NCBI GenBank assembly: GCA_903920835.1
Contig: CAIXNQ010000120.1
Location: 1-7,008 of the forward strand
DNA length: 7,008 bases
Reading direction: 5' to 3'
From: an uncultured Bacteroidota bacterium
Lineage (GTDB): Bacteria; Bacteroidota; Bacteroidia; Flavobacteriales; Flavobacteriaceae
Under the pieces are notes generated by a model, which searched no databases, had not been told where the DNA came from, and saw only the letters and a list, made by a program, of their open reading frames with translations. Of the stretch, positions 1 through 6,586 are shown piece by piece. How positions within the stretch are numbered: position 1 is the first letter of the stretch; every line of letters starts with the position of its first letter. A program made the translations under genes and the position numbers.

Positions 1-309
1 AACTCCGTTTTGACAACAAGCTGCCGTTTGACAAAATTCAAACATGTATTTCCCTATGGGTCTTTGGTTGAACATGGTATAAAAAGTAACTACTTCGAAT
101 ACTTCAATAGGTAATATTTCTAAAATCTCGGCTACTTTGTTTTGCAATTCAATACTCAACCAATTGTCGTGAGCATCTTGAACTTCGTGTAAAACGGGTA
201 ATAAAGCTGATTTCTTTTTATCGGCTGGATAATGACTGATTAACTCATTGATGCGAGCCATCAAGGGTTCAGTAATGTTTATCTCTTGTTTGATGTGTGA
301 TCTTTCCAT
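1..309 (-). CDS. nuoE: NADH-quinone oxidoreductase subunit E, N-terminal part (cut by window edge)
   Basis: This is the 24-kDa-type subunit of complex I. It sits in the peripheral NADH dehydrogenase arm and carries the [2Fe-2S] cluster N1a beside the flavin subunit NuoF. The minus strand is open for 103 codons from ATG (complement of 307-309) to the window edge. The family pattern is clear: a helical N-terminal domain containing LLPVLHEVQD (residues 37-46), then EVFEVVTFYTMF (69-80), then the start of the thioredoxin-like domain at GKYMFEFCQTAACC. Cys93 and Cys98 form the C-x4-C half of the cluster site; the second C-x3-C half lies outside the window. An extra Cys99 follows directly. The start codon lies 5 bp after the nuoD stop, so it belongs to the same operon, with nuoF expected next. 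The family is usually about 160-180 residues, so roughly 60% is visible. The identification is secure; only completeness is unknown. Confidence 0.95.
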   Translation of the reverse strand, partial: MERSHIKQEINITEPLMARINELISHYPADKKKSALLPVLHEVQDAHDNWLSIELQNKVAEILEILPIEVFEVVTFYTMFNQRPIGKYMFEFCQTAACCQNGV

Positions 310-314
310 AATTC

Positions 315-1550
315 TTAAGCGTCTAATTCGCCCGCAATTACATTTAAACTTGATAATATTACGATCGCGTCGGATAACATTCCGCCTTTAATCATTTCTG
401 TATAAGCTTGATAATAGATATAACAAGGTCTGCGGAACTTCAAACGATAAGGGGTTCTACTTCCGTCGGTAATTAAATAAAAACCTAATTCTCCATTTCC
501 ACCTTCAACTGCATGATAAATTTCATCCACTGGAACTGGAACTTCTCCCATCACAATTTTGAAGTGATAAATTAAACTTTCCATATTGGTGTAAACGTCT
601 TCTTTCGGTGGCAAATAATAATCAGGAACATCTGCATGAATTGGTCCTTCTGGTAATTTGGCTAAAGCTTGTTTGATGATACTAATACTTTCCCAAACTT
701 CTGCATTACGAACACAAAAGCGGTCATAAGTATCACCTGATTTTCCAACAGGAACATTAAATTCAAAATCTTCGTAAGATGAATACGGTGCTGCTTTTCG
801 AACATCATAATCAATTCCAGCGGCACGTAGATTTGGACCGGTTAATCCATATTGCATCGCTTTTTCAGCAGTAATTGGTCCAACGTTAACCGTTCTGTCG
901 ATGAAAATTCTATTTCTTTCGAAAAGATTTTCAAATTCTTTCCAAGCCAATGGAAAATCTGTTAAAAAAGTGTCCAATTTTTTGAAAGCCTCTTCAGACC
1001 ATTCTCTTTCAAATCCCCCTATTCTACCCATATTAGTGGTTAAACGAGCGCCACAAATTTCTTCATAAATCTCATAAACCTTTTCTCTAAATTGAAATAC
1101 ATAAAGGAAACCTGTATAGGCTCCCGTATCAACACCCAAAATCGAATTACAAATTAAGTGATCTGTAATACGGGCTAACTCCATTACGATAACTCTTAAA
1201 TATTGTGCTCTTTTTGGCACTTCAATATTTAATAGTTTTTCAACTGTCATCCACCAAGCCATGTTGTTGATTGGTGATGAACAATAGTTCATTCTATCTG
1301 TCAATACATTGATTTGATAAAACGGACGATTTTCGGCAATTTTTTCAAAAGCACGATGAATGTAACCAATAGTCGGTTCGGCATCTATAATTCGTTCGCC
1401 ATCCATCAACAGAATATTTTGAAAAATTCCGTGAGTAGCTGGATGTGTTGGACCCAAATTTAAGATAGAATATTCACTCCCATCTTCGTTTTGCGTTTGT
1501 TCTATAATCTTAGCATATCGATGCTCTGGTGGTAATAATAAATCTGACAT
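315..1550 (-). CDS. nuoD: NADH-quinone oxidoreductase subunit D (49-kDa subunit)
   Basis: This complex I subunit lies in the hydrophilic connecting module and, with NuoB, forms the quinone-reduction chamber. The protein is 411 residues, the usual length for a stand-alone NuoD. Near the N-terminus GPTHPATHG (33-41) is the conserved loop; by alignment from memory, His40 matches the quinone-contacting His38 of Thermus Nqo4. Tyr89 in DRMNYC matches the quinone-contacting Tyr87. GYIHRAFEK (62-70), ARITDHL, GPNLRAAGIDYDVRK and a conserved C-terminal block ending in SSLNVIAGELDA are all typical. The last residues are Leu-Asp-Ala, whereas many bacterial homologues end in Asp-Arg; I suspect a lineage trait. 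NuoD derives from the large subunit of [NiFe] hydrogenases but lacks the metal-binding cysteines. The gene begins one base after the nuoC stop, so translational coupling is likely, and it is not fused to nuoC as in Escherichia coli. Confidence 0.98.
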   Translation of the reverse strand: MSDLLLPPEHRYAKIIEQTQNEDGSEYSILNLGPTHPATHGIFQNILLMDGERIIDAEPTIGYIHRAFEKIAENRPFYQINVLTDRMNYCSSPINNMAWWMTVEKLLNIEVPKRAQYLRVIVMELARITDHLICNSILGVDTGAYTGFLYVFQFREKVYEIYEEICGARLTTNMGRIGGFEREWSEEAFKKLDTFLTDFPLAWKEFENLFERNRIFIDRTVNVGPITAEKAMQYGLTGPNLRAAGIDYDVRKAAPYSSYEDFEFNVPVGKSGDTYDRFCVRNAEVWESISIIKQALAKLPEGPIHADVPDYYLPPKEDVYTNMESLIYHFKIVMGEVPVPVDEIYHAVEGGNGELGFYLITDGSRTPYRLKFRRPCYIYYQAYTEMIKGGMLSDAIVILSSLNVIAGELDA

Positions 1551-1551
1551 T

Positions 1552-2091
1552 TTATAATGTTGAGTTATCCATTTGACTTTTTACTGGTGTTCTTCCGAAG
1601 AAACGATCATCTTTGTCGGTTCTTCCGCTGTCTTCCATCGGAAATTCTTTTCTCATTGGGTGAGAGACCATTTCAACCATATTCAGAATTCGCTTCAATT
1701 GAGGGTGCCCTATAAAATCAATTCCGAAGAAATCCCATGCTTCACGTTCCATCCAATTGGCACATAAGAACAAATCTGTAATTGTTTCAACTTGTGGATT
1801 TTCAGGCAAAAAAGTTTTTACACGAATTCGAACATTTTCAATCCAATTATGCATTTGATAAACTACTGCAAATTGATGTTCTTCATCGTTATCTGGAAAA
1901 TGTATTCCTGTTAAATCGGTTAAGAAATGAAAGTTCAAGTCGGCTTCTTCTTTTAGAAAACGAATAACTTCATGTATAACATTTGGAGTTGCTTCTAAAG
2001 TATAAATATCTCTTTTCATTTCAAAATTTAAAACATTATTTTGAAATTTTTGAGATAATTTTTCTTGAATGTATGATTTTTCTAAAGCCAT
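1552..2091 (-). CDS. nuoC: NADH-quinone oxidoreductase subunit C (30-kDa subunit)
   Basis: This is the complex I 30-kDa subunit, a cofactor-free hydrophilic protein that packs against NuoD and NuoB at the connection between the peripheral and membrane arms. The 179-residue protein has the family's central region (FHFLTDLTGIHF, 54-65) and the 30-kDa signature EREAWDFFGIDFIGHPQLKR (115-134), followed by ILN. Downstream, HPMRKEFPMED is the usual tail leading to the NuoD interface. The ATG at the complement of 2089-2091 is one base after the nuoB stop, and the stop is one base before nuoD. Three genes this tightly packed indicate a single transcript. No Shine-Dalgarno sequence is evident, as is common in Bacteroidota. 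Nothing appears truncated. Confidence 0.97.
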   Translation of the reverse strand: MALEKSYIQEKLSQKFQNNVLNFEMKRDIYTLEATPNVIHEVIRFLKEEADLNFHFLTDLTGIHFPDNDEEHQFAVVYQMHNWIENVRIRVKTFLPENPQVETITDLFLCANWMEREAWDFFGIDFIGHPQLKRILNMVEMVSHPMRKEFPMEDSGRTDKDDRFFGRTPVKSQMDNSTL

Positions 2092-2092
2092 A

Positions 2093-2638
2093 TTATAGGT
2101 TATAGGAAGCTAGTAATTCTTTATATTCTGGCGAATTTCTTCTTCGAACAGATTCATTACGAACCAATTCTTGTAATTGCATTACACCATCTACTATTTG
2201 TTCTGGTCTTGGAGGACACCCAGGCACATATACATCAACTGGAATCACTTTGTCAATTCCCTGCAAAACCGAATATGTGTCGAATACACCGCCAGAACAT
2301 GCACAAGCTCCCACAGATATTACCCAACGAGGTTCAGACATTTGCTCATAAACTTGACGTAAAATTGGCGCCATTTTTTTTGAAATGGTTCCCATAACCA
2401 TCAGCATATCGGCTTGACGAGGAGAAAAACTTACTCTTTCAGAACCAAAACGTGCTAAATCATAATGAGAAGCCATGGTTGCCATGAATTCGATTCCACA
2501 ACAAGAAGTAGCAAATGGTAAAGGCCAAAGCGAATTAGCACGAGCCATACCAACTACATCGTTTAATTTAGTAGCAAAAAAACCTTCGCCTGTTACTCCT
2601 TCTGGAGGAGCTACCATATTTATTTTTGAATCACTCAT
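2093..2638 (-). CDS. nuoB: NADH-quinone oxidoreductase subunit B (PSST subunit, cluster N2)
   Basis: This subunit carries the [4Fe-4S] cluster N2, the last electron carrier before quinone in complex I. The 181-residue protein has the normal core length with a short variable N-terminus. All four expected ligands are visible: the tandem Cys46-Cys47 in FATSCCGIEFMA, Cys112 in SVGACACSGG and Cys141 in YVPGCPPRPE. An extra Cys114 lies close to the third ligand. SERVSFSPRQADMLMVMGT (67-85) and PRWVISVGAC are highly typical of the family. The gene follows nuoA by 27 bp and precedes nuoC by 1 bp. It is related to small subunits of [NiFe] hydrogenases, but the NuoA-B-C-D neighbourhood rules out a hydrogenase. 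Confidence 0.98.
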   Translation of the reverse strand: MSDSKINMVAPPEGVTGEGFFATKLNDVVGMARANSLWPLPFATSCCGIEFMATMASHYDLARFGSERVSFSPRQADMLMVMGTISKKMAPILRQVYEQMSEPRWVISVGACACSGGVFDTYSVLQGIDKVIPVDVYVPGCPPRPEQIVDGVMQLQELVRNESVRRRNSPEYKELLASYNL

Positions 2639-2665
2639 TTATAATTCTTAAATTTATAATTAAAA

Positions 2666-3040
2666 TTATTCCCACTCTAGCGCTTTCTTCTTAATAATGT
2701 AGAAGAATCCGACTAAAAGTAATAACATAAAAATAACCATTTTTATCATTCCGTCTATTCCTAATTCTTTGAAATTTACAGCCCACGGATACAAAAAAAT
2801 TACCTCAACATCAAAAAGCACAAAAAGGATTGCAACCAAGAAATATTTTACAGAAAATGGAATTCTAGCATTTCCGATAGATTCAATTCCACATTCAAAA
2901 TTTTTATCTTTATTTTTTGAATGTCTTTTTGGCCCTAATTTTCCTGAAACAAAAATAGTTCCAGCAACAAAACCAACTGCTAGAATTAGTTGCATTAATA
3001 TTGGAATATAGCTTGATTGATTTGAATCCATATTTGACAA
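2666..3040 (-). CDS. nuoA: NADH-quinone oxidoreductase subunit A
   Basis: This small membrane subunit of complex I lies at the base of the quinone channel. The 124-residue protein has three predicted membrane helices at about residues 12-33, 63-87 and 98-116. Between helices 1 and 2 is the conserved loop with FECG (48-51) and the block ARIPFSVKYFLVAILFVLFD, including Asp77 and Glu79 in FDVEV, the conserved acidic pair, followed by FLYPWA. The ATG at the complement of 3038-3040 is the first gene start after the promoter described upstream. A second Met at residue 4 is a possible alternative start. No clear Shine-Dalgarno sequence precedes it. This is the first gene of the operon continuing through nuoE. 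Confidence 0.97.
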   Translation of the reverse strand: MSNMDSNQSSYIPILMQLILAVGFVAGTIFVSGKLGPKRHSKNKDKNFECGIESIGNARIPFSVKYFLVAILFVLFDVEVIFLYPWAVNFKELGIDGMIKMVIFMLLLLVGFFYIIKKKALEWE

Positions 3041-3061
3041 AGCTTTTTACAAAATTAGCTA

Positions 3062-3091
3062 CAAAGATAACTTTCATTAGTTAAATAGCAA
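3062..3091 (-). promoter_or_regulatory. Bacteroidota-type promoter for the nuo operon
   Basis: On the minus strand TATCTTTG (complement of 3062-3069) matches the -7 consensus TAnnTTTG exactly. A TTG (complement of 3089-3091) lies 19 bp upstream as the -33 element. Transcription would begin a few bases downstream, giving a leader of only about 15-20 nt before nuoA. Its place between the upstream terminator and the first nuo gene fits a dedicated operon promoter. The evidence is motif matching only. Confidence 0.65.
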
Positions 3092-3175
3092 TTAAAATAA
3101 CAAATTTGATTTATACAATTGCAGATATATAATATAATTTTGATTAATTCTAAATAGTTTTTTTCTAATTTAAAC

Positions 3176-3211
3176 AAAAAAAGGCTGTCCAAAATATTCA
3201 GACAGCCTTTT
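3176..3211 (-). terminator. Intrinsic terminator after the LTxxQ-like gene pair
   Basis: An 11-bp perfect stem (3179-3189 with 3201-3211; GGCTGTC pairs with GACAGCC) encloses an 11-nt loop. Read on the minus strand, the stem is followed by a run of seven T residues (complement of 3176-3182), the classic form of a rho-independent terminator. It begins 28 bp beyond the stop of the 118-residue gene and lies upstream of the nuo promoter, so it separates the two transcription units. Confidence 0.9.
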
Positions 3212-3238
3212 GTAGTTGAAAATTGAGAAAAGAAAGTT

Positions 3239-3595
3239 TTATTTTTTAATCGATGATGCAGTTGAACCATCACCTATTAAGGAATTGAACAAATCTTTAT
3301 TTACAAGTAATTTTTCAAATTGTTTAGCATCTAAAGAAGCTTCTATTTTAGCTCTCATTATGTTCTTAGTTTCTTCTTTGCGTTCTTTTGAAGCATCTGG
3401 GTTGTTAAAAACCTCGTACTTCATAACAAAAAGTCTAAAAAAATCTGCGTTTTGGGTGTCATTTAGCCCCAAAAACTGAGTCAAAGTTACAGCATCTTTC
3501 TTTGCTAATTCTTCGTTAGAAATTTTCTTAACTTGTGCATTTGCAGAAATTGAAAATGCTAGTAAAAACATAATAGAAACAAATATTTTTTTCAT
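3239..3595 (-). CDS. Small exported protein with LTxxQ-like motifs (Spy/CpxP-like, function unknown)
   Basis: The 118-residue product begins with a clear signal peptide: MKK, a hydrophobic core, and a probable signal peptidase I site after SANA (Ala20-Gln21). The mature protein is predicted to be helical and highly charged. It carries two motifs resembling the LTxxQ repeat of Spy/CpxP-type periplasmic proteins: LNDTQ (44-48), preceded by LTQFLG, and LDAKQ (88-92), 44 residues apart. Known Spy and CpxP proteins are periplasmic chaperones or envelope-stress modulators; the link to that role here is inference from weak motifs. It lies 62 bp downstream of a second gene of the same style, has its own probable promoter, and is followed by a strong terminator. 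There is no lipobox cysteine. The gene is likely real; its function is not assigned. Confidence 0.8.
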   Translation of the reverse strand: MKKIFVSIMFLLAFSISANAQVKKISNEELAKKDAVTLTQFLGLNDTQNADFFRLFVMKYEVFNNPDASKERKEETKNIMRAKIEASLDAKQFEKLLVNKDLFNSLIGDGSTASSIKK

Positions 3596-3624
3596 AAAAT
3601 CAAAATTTAATTAAATTAATGATT

Positions 3625-3654
3625 CAAAAATAGTGGTTTTGATTTTAATGGCAA
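3625..3654 (-). promoter_or_regulatory. Promoter for the 118-residue exported protein gene
   Basis: On the minus strand TATTTTTG (complement of 3625-3632) matches TAnnTTTG. TTG (complement of 3652-3654) lies 19 bp upstream, just past the stop codon of the preceding gene. The start codon is about 30 bp downstream of the -7 element. This suggests that the second gene of the pair can be transcribed separately. The assignment is by motif only. Confidence 0.55.
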
Positions 3655-3657
3655 AAT

Positions 3658-4107
3658 TTATTTTGACATTTGAGCATCTTTTTCCTTTTTTTCTCGGAAT
3701 TGCTCCATCTTTTCTTTTCTCTCTTCCTGAATTTTATCCCATTTTGCTAATTGTTCTGGGTTTAAAATTCTAGAGATTTTTTCTTTAGTTGCTTTTTGTT
3801 GATCAAGCATTCTGTTTTTTAGTGCTAAACGCTCCTCTGGAGTTGGTTTAATACCAGCTGTTTTCTTCTCCATACGTTCTGCTTTAAATGCTGCTTTGTT
3901 TGTTTCAATATCAGCAATGATTTTACCTATTTCTTTTTGCTGACTTTCATTAAGCCCCAACTCCTTTGTCAATCTTTTTAATTTCATTTGACTTCGTTGT
4001 TCGGGAGAGAGTTGTTCCATTTTTTCTCTTGGAGATTTTTCATTTGACTCTTGTGCAAAAGCTGTAATCCCTACAACTAATAATGCTGCAAAAACAATTT
4101 TTTTCAT
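3658..4107 (-). CDS. Exported Spy/CpxP-like protein with LTxxQ-type motifs
   Basis: The 149-residue product has a signal peptide (residues 1-18, probable cleavage after AFA, before Gln19) and a very charged, Lys/Glu-rich, all-helical mature region. LTxxQ-like motifs occur at LSPEQ (33-37), LNESQ (52-56) and LNPEQ (115-119), with a related TPEER at 89-93. The arrangement LGLNESQQKEI followed about 60 residues later by LNPEQLAKWDKI is that of Spy/CpxP-type periplasmic proteins, which bind unfolded proteins or modulate envelope stress signalling. A free periplasmic location is predicted because no lipobox or membrane anchor is seen. In many Bacteroidota such genes lie beside ECF sigma or anti-sigma genes, but none is present here. 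The C-terminus (from about 127) is almost entirely charged and may be coiled coil. Family-level assignment is good; a specific role is not shown. Confidence 0.85.
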   Translation of the reverse strand: MKKIVFAALLVVGITAFAQESNEKSPREKMEQLSPEQRSQMKLKRLTKELGLNESQQKEIGKIIADIETNKAAFKAERMEKKTAGIKPTPEERLALKNRMLDQQKATKEKISRILNPEQLAKWDKIQEERKEKMEQFREKKEKDAQMSK

Positions 4108-4139
4108 AATTTTTTATTTTAATTTATTTAAATAAGATA

Positions 4140-4170
4140 CAAATCTAATTAATTGGTTTAATTGATACAA
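4140..4170 (-). promoter_or_regulatory. Promoter for the 149-residue Spy-like gene
   Basis: On the minus strand TAGATTTG (complement of 4140-4147) matches the TAnnTTTG consensus, with TTG (complement of 4168-4170) 20 bp upstream. The predicted leader before the ATG at 4107 is about 25-30 nt. It lies in the 184-bp divergent region shared with the HMG-CoA reductase gene. The assignment is by motif only. Confidence 0.6.
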
Positions 4171-4239
4171 TGAAATAATATAATTCTATTAAAAATCTCT
4201 AAACATTTAATTTGATGTAAAGAGAATTTATTGTTTTAT

Positions 4240-4269
4240 CTGCAATAAATCTGTAAAGCCTTATATTTG
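4240..4269 (+). promoter_or_regulatory. Promoter for the HMG-CoA reductase / GHMP kinase unit
   Basis: TATATTTG at 4262-4269 matches the Bacteroidota -7 element TAnnTTTG and lies 22 bp before the ATG, implying a very short leader. The upstream element is poor: only CTG (4240-4242) falls at the 19-bp spacing, while a perfect TTG at 4231-4233 is too distant (28 bp). The -7 call is reasonable; the -33 position is uncertain. Confidence 0.5.
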
Positions 4270-4291
4270 CAATTCATTATATTAATTACTT

Positions 4292-5608
4292 ATGAATTCA
4301 ACTGTTGCTGGGTTTTCTAAATTGTCTAAGGAAGAAAAAATTAACTGGATTGCAAAAACTTATTTTCACAAACCAGAGATTGCGCTTCAAACACTCAAAC
4401 AATACTGGAATGACGACCAAAAACTGCAACAACTTCACGATGAATTTATAGAAAATACAGTTTCAAATTTCTATCTCCCTTTTGGGATTGCGCCAAATTT
4501 TCTTATTAATAATAGCGTTCGAACAATTCCGATGGCAATTGAAGAAAGTTCTGTGGTAGCGGCGGCATCTAAAGCTGCAAAATTTTGGGCAAGTAGAGGC
4601 GGTTTCAAAGCAACAGTAATTGGTACTGAAAAAATTGGGCAAGTTCATTTTATATTTAATGGAGCTGCTCAAAAACTAACTGATTTTTTCAATCAAAAAA
4701 AACAACTTTTATTAGAATCAACTGATGAGATTACTAAAAATATGCGCGCAAGAGGCGGTGGCATTAGTGAAATAGAACTTCGAGACAAATCCAATTTAAT
4801 TCCGAATTACTTTCAGTTTCATGTTACTTTTGAAACTAAAGACAGTATGGGAGCTAATTTCATAAATTCCTGTTTGGAACAATTGGCAAAAACCTTACAA
4901 AAAGAAGTCCAAGAATGGAATAAATTTGATACTGACGAAAAAAACATTGAAATAATCATGTGTATTTTATCAAATTATGTACCAAATTGCCTTGTTCGTG
5001 CCGAAGTTTCTTGTTTGGTTTCAGAACTTAAAGATAAAAATATTCAAGACCCAGAGGCTTTTGCAAACAAATTTGTTCAAGCGGTTAAAATAGCCGAAGT
5101 TGAACCTTTTCGAGCAGTTACGCACAATAAAGGAATTATGAACGGAATTGACGCTGTGGTTATAGCAACTGGAAATGACTTTCGTGCTGTTGAAGCTGGT
5201 GTTCATGCTTATGCGTCAAAATCTGGAAACTATTCTAGCCTTTCGCAGGCAAAGATTGAAAACGGAAAATTCTATTTTTGGCTTGAAATTCCGCTGGCAC
5301 TCGGAACAGTTGGCGGATTAACCTCCTTGCATCCATTGGTGAAATTGGCATTAGAGATGCTCGAAAATCCGTCTTCAAAAGAGCTGATGGAAATTGTAGC
5401 TGTAGCTGGATTAGCCCAAAATTTTGCGGCTCTTCGTTCGTTGACTACCACCGGGATTCAGGCTGGACACATGAAAATGCACCTTAATAATATTTTAAAT
5501 CAATATAATGCAACTGATGCTGAACGAGAGCTAATCAAAACACATTTTAAAGACCAAACGGTTTCTCACGCTGCAACTGTATCATTTATTGAAAAACTCC
5601 GACAATAA
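4292..5608 (+). CDS. mvaA: Class II hydroxymethylglutaryl-CoA reductase
   Basis: This enzyme interconverts HMG-CoA and mevalonate with a nicotinamide cofactor, the committed step of the mevalonate pathway. The 438-residue protein is full length for the soluble class II form and has no membrane segments. By alignment from memory with the Pseudomonas mevalonii enzyme, the catalytic residues are present: Glu85 in EESSVVAAAS, Lys280 in THNKGIMNG, Asp296 in ATGNDFRAVEAG and His393 in GIQAGHMKMH. The substrate/cofactor loops RARGGG (152-157), DSMGAN (184-189) and GTVGGLTSLHP (338-348) are also typical. Databases often label this class 'degradative', but in bacteria with the mevalonate route it is biosynthetic; the adjacent GHMP kinase favours that reading. 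I do not infer NADH versus NADPH preference. It is the first gene of a plus-strand pair, divergent from the Spy-like gene. Confidence 0.96.
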   Translation: MNSTVAGFSKLSKEEKINWIAKTYFHKPEIALQTLKQYWNDDQKLQQLHDEFIENTVSNFYLPFGIAPNFLINNSVRTIPMAIEESSVVAAASKAAKFWASRGGFKATVIGTEKIGQVHFIFNGAAQKLTDFFNQKKQLLLESTDEITKNMRARGGGISEIELRDKSNLIPNYFQFHVTFETKDSMGANFINSCLEQLAKTLQKEVQEWNKFDTDEKNIEIIMCILSNYVPNCLVRAEVSCLVSELKDKNIQDPEAFANKFVQAVKIAEVEPFRAVTHNKGIMNGIDAVVIATGNDFRAVEAGVHAYASKSGNYSSLSQAKIENGKFYFWLEIPLALGTVGGLTSLHPLVKLALEMLENPSSKELMEIVAVAGLAQNFAALRSLTTTGIQAGHMKMHLNNILNQYNATDAERELIKTHFKDQTVSHAATVSFIEKLRQ

Positions 5609-5617
5609 TTTTTCCTA

Positions 5618-6541
5618 ATGAATGATAAAAAAACGTTTTACAGCAACGGTAAATTATTGATTACTGGTGAATATCTTGTTCTAGACGGTGCAAGATCGTT
5701 GGCAATCCCTACAAAATTTGGGCAATTCTTGATTGTCGAAGAGATCGAAAATTCTAATTGTATTCATTGGAAAAGCATAGATAAAGAGGGAACTATTTGG
5801 TTTGAAGAACAAATTTCGTTCTCTTCAATCATTAAGAATGACGCTTTTGAAGATGCTACAAACCTAAAGAACACGCTAATTGAAATCTTGCATCAAGCCT
5901 ATTTATTACAACCTAATTTTATTGCTAACTCAAACGGATTTAGTGTTGAAACCAGACTGACTTTTCCTCGAAACTGGGGTCTTGGTTCTTCGTCAACCTT
6001 GTTAAACAATATTTCGAAGTGGTTACAAATTGATCCTTTTGTTTTGAACCGAAACACTTTTGGAGGCAGCGGTTATGACATTGCTTGCGCCAATGTTGAC
6101 CAATCTATTATTTATCAAATTACTGACGAAAAACCATTGGTTGAGTTAGTCAGTTTCAACCCGAGTTTCAAAGAACATTTATTTTTTGTTTATCTAAATC
6201 AAAAACAAAGCAGCAAAGAAGCCATTTCAAAATACAGAAATAAACAACAAATTATTGCGCCTTTTGTCCATCAAATTAACGCCATTACTTCACACATTAT
6301 TGCTTCCAAAACCCTAGAAGAATTTGCTTCATTACTCGAAAAACATGAAATTATTTTGAGTAATATCCTTGAAACTACTACCGTCAAAGAAAATCTGTTC
6401 CCAGATTTTGATGGTGTCATTAAAAGCCTCGGTGCTTGGGGTGGCGACTTTGTTTTGGTCGTTTCAAAAAACAACCCTACCGAATATTTTGTTTCAAAAG
6501 AATATCAAACAATTTTATCTTATCAAGAGATGCTCATGTAG
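5618..6541 (+). CDS. GHMP-family kinase of the GYDIA type (probable mevalonate-pathway kinase)
   Basis: This 307-residue protein is a small-molecule kinase of the galactokinase/homoserine/mevalonate/phosphomevalonate kinase superfamily. The N-terminal motif is SNGKLLITGEYLVLDGA (9-25), as in mevalonate and phosphomevalonate kinases. The ATP-binding glycine-rich loop is PRNWGLGSSSTLLN (117-130). The acidic catalytic region is GGSGYDIACA (149-158), with Asp155 the likely catalytic acid. The C-terminal motif is LGAWGGDFVLVV (271-282). The GYDIA string marks a named flavobacterial subgroup. The ATG lies 9 bp after the stop of the HMG-CoA reductase gene, so co-transcription is very likely. Mevalonate or phosphomevalonate is therefore the probable substrate, but the sequence alone does not decide between them, and another GHMP substrate is possible. 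The stop is TAG. No gene follows in the operon within the window. Confidence 0.88.
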   Translation: MNDKKTFYSNGKLLITGEYLVLDGARSLAIPTKFGQFLIVEEIENSNCIHWKSIDKEGTIWFEEQISFSSIIKNDAFEDATNLKNTLIEILHQAYLLQPNFIANSNGFSVETRLTFPRNWGLGSSSTLLNNISKWLQIDPFVLNRNTFGGSGYDIACANVDQSIIYQITDEKPLVELVSFNPSFKEHLFFVYLNQKQSSKEAISKYRNKQQIIAPFVHQINAITSHIIASKTLEEFASLLEKHEIILSNILETTTVKENLFPDFDGVIKSLGAWGGDFVLVVSKNNPTEYFVSKEYQTILSYQEMLM

Positions 6542-6561
6542 TATTTTCTTTCTTAACATTC

Positions 6562-6580
6562 ATCTAAACTAATTTTAGAT
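6562..6580. repeat. Short inverted repeat downstream of the GHMP kinase
   Basis: ATCTAAA (6562-6568) and TTTAGAT (6574-6580) form a perfect 7-bp palindromic stem around a 5-nt loop, beginning 21 bp after the kinase stop codon. The position suits a transcription terminator, but the stem is AT-rich and no T run follows, so its strength would be low. It could equally be a chance palindrome. Confidence 0.35.
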
Positions 6581-6586
6581 TAATGA

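Noticed and set aside
1548..1556. Possible NuoCD fusion as in gammaproteobacteria
   Set aside because: nuoC ends in TAA and nuoD has its own ATG one base before that in the transcript order; they are separate genes with a 1-bp gap.
1573..1967. Plus-strand open frames inside nuoC
   Set aside because: They are antisense shadows of a clearly identified gene and resemble no protein family.
2177..2397. Two overlapping plus-strand open frames inside nuoB
   Set aside because: They overlap each other in different frames and lie antisense to a conserved subunit gene.
2093..2638. NuoB/NuoD as subunits of a [NiFe] hydrogenase or formate hydrogenlyase
   Set aside because: The A-B-C-D-E order, the 30-kDa signature in the neighbour, and the lack of nickel-binding cysteine pairs in the 49-kDa-type subunit indicate complex I.
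3055..3273. Minus-strand open frame of 72 codons between nuoA and the exported-protein gene
   Set aside because: It runs through the strong terminator hairpin and the nuo promoter and overlaps the end of the 118-residue gene. Its composition is rich in Ile, Leu, Asn and Tyr, as expected of AT-rich noncoding DNA.
6369..6572. Plus-strand frame overlapping the end of the GHMP kinase
   Set aside because: It is an out-of-frame shadow of the kinase and ends in low-complexity sequence; no start signal supports it.
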